Source: Deltaproteobacteria bacterium (GTDB lineage: Bacteria; Desulfobacterota; G020345765). Taken from it: DNA of 12,512 nucleotides. This document shows positions 11,888 through 12,512 of this stretch, piece by piece. A program made the position numbers and the translations under genes. Numbering within the stretch: the stretch's first letter is position 1; each line of letters begins with the position of its first letter. The notes under the pieces were generated by a model. The model had not been told where the DNA came from and did no database searches. It saw nothing but the letters and a program-made list of their open reading frames with translations. The stretch is from the NCBI GenBank assembly GCA_030616835.1, contig JAUWWP010000040.1, forward strand, positions 1-12,512, given 5' to 3'.

Positions 11888-12512
11888 ATGAGCAGACTTT
11901 TCAAAGGGATTATTCAGGGTATTATAATTATTGCATTTCTGCTTGTTAATCCCAAAATAACCTACGCCCAGGAAAAGGTTTTCAGAATAGAGCTGCTTCC
12001 GCTAATTCAGAGGCTCATAGGGGACGGGAGCTCTCAGTATCCACTCACCTTCCTTATTTTAGACCCTGAGGGCAACCTCCTCGAGGGTCAATCCCTTGAG
12101 GTCAAATCAGAAATAGGGTTAATTACCCCCCCTGAGGAGTTAACTGCTGGATTTTATACCACTATTTTCACCCCCCCGGAGGTAGATAAAACCACGAGAG
12201 TGAGGATAAATGTGTGGGCAAGGATGGTCAAAGGGTCTGTGGCCAAGGCATACATCCTTCCCATATATCCGGAGGAGGGTCTTAAGATCTCGGTATCATT
12301 AAAGCCAGAGGCGATCTTGCTGGGGAAGCAAAAACATGCTGAGTTGAGCTTGAACATAAAAGATCCTTTAGGAAAGGCAGTGGAGGGGGCTAAATTAAAG
12401 CTCTCCCCTACCGTAGGGAGGGTAAAGAAAATAAGGGAATTGGGCAAGGGCCGTTATTCCGCTATTTATATCCCCCCTCCTCAAAAATACCCCCAGGTTG
12501 CTCTTGTTTCCA
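11888..12512 (+). CDS. Secreted protein with Ig-like domains (3' truncated by the window)
   Basis: From the ATG at 11888 the frame is open to the end of the window (208 codons). A typical Sec signal peptide is visible: MSRLFKG, a hydrophobic core (GIIQGIIIIAFLLV), and a likely cleavage after ITYA (about residue 27). The mature part shows at least two beta-rich modules of about 80-90 residues (FLILDPEGNLLEGQSLEVKS and LNIKDPLGKAVEGAKLKLSP share an 'xDPxGxxxEGxxLxxx' pattern), as in Ig-like/invasin or macroglobulin-type extracellular proteins. A GTG at 11879 is an alternative start; no strong ribosome binding site is seen. It begins 37 nt after the triple-receiver gene and is probably in the same transcript, suggesting an envelope output or sensor of the cluster. 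Confidence 0.75.
   Translation, partial: MSRLFKGIIQGIIIIAFLLVNPKITYAQEKVFRIELLPLIQRLIGDGSSQYPLTFLILDPEGNLLEGQSLEVKSEIGLITPPEELTAGFYTTIFTPPEVDKTTRVRINVWARMVKGSVAKAYILPIYPEEGLKISVSLKPEAILLGKQKHAELSLNIKDPLGKAVEGAKLKLSPTVGRVKKIRELGKGRYSAIYIPPPQKYPQVALVS

Noticed and set aside
11851..11949. 32-codon frame starting at the ATG right after the triple-receiver stop
   Set aside because: It has no family resemblance and overlaps the signal-peptide coding region of the Ig-like protein in another frame, which is far better supported.
12154..12447. Minus-strand open frame of 97 codons at the right end
   Set aside because: It is the antisense shadow of the secreted Ig-like protein, whose signal peptide and repeated domain pattern are clear on +.

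Overview
The window looks like a contig piece from an uncultivated bacterium, probably with a Gram-negative-type envelope. It combines a LexA SOS module, a dCache-type sensor kinase, a FecR-domain protein, HD-GYP signalling and a sigma-54 promoter. Its gaps are packed with short palindromic and tandem repeats of kinds I associate with candidate-phylum metagenome genomes. I cannot assign a phylum from the sequence alone.

Left part (1-4042), DNA repair and nucleotide hygiene: the end of an unrecognised + strand gene (1-399) converges on a minus-strand SOS cassette read from right to left: lexA (start 2913), a small conserved protein (start about 2026) and dinB, DNA polymerase IV (start 1676). 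A housekeeping promoter overlaps a perfect CTACATATGTAG palindrome just upstream of lexA, which is the best candidate for the LexA operator. A 49-bp tandem repeat array and several hairpins fill the gap to dut (dUTPase, +). Repeat sequence encodes the last residues of lexA and the C-terminal tail of dut.

Right part (4188-12512), all on +, a signalling cluster: a membrane dCache-HAMP histidine kinase (4188-6062); a membrane-anchored FecR plus Ig-like protein 7 nt downstream (6070-6939); a 570-nt control region with TGTCTCA/TGAGACA palindromes, a consensus sigma-54 promoter (7285-7300) and the broken N-terminal part of an NADPH-dependent FMN-reductase-type flavoprotein (7338-7511); a soluble histidine kinase whose likely start lies exactly where that remnant ends; a REC-HD-GYP regulator; a stand-alone REC protein; and a three-receiver protein with a degenerate middle receiver. 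A secreted Ig-like protein starts at 11888 and runs off the end.

The five receivers are clearly paralogous (DDEEV, DKNLPG, TGYAS, KPFE motifs). The likely working model is a local phosphorelay or hub: one membrane and one cytosolic kinase feed several receivers, one of which controls c-di-GMP breakdown, with envelope proteins (FecR/Ig-like and secreted Ig-like) as sensors or outputs. This model is inference from gene order and domain content.
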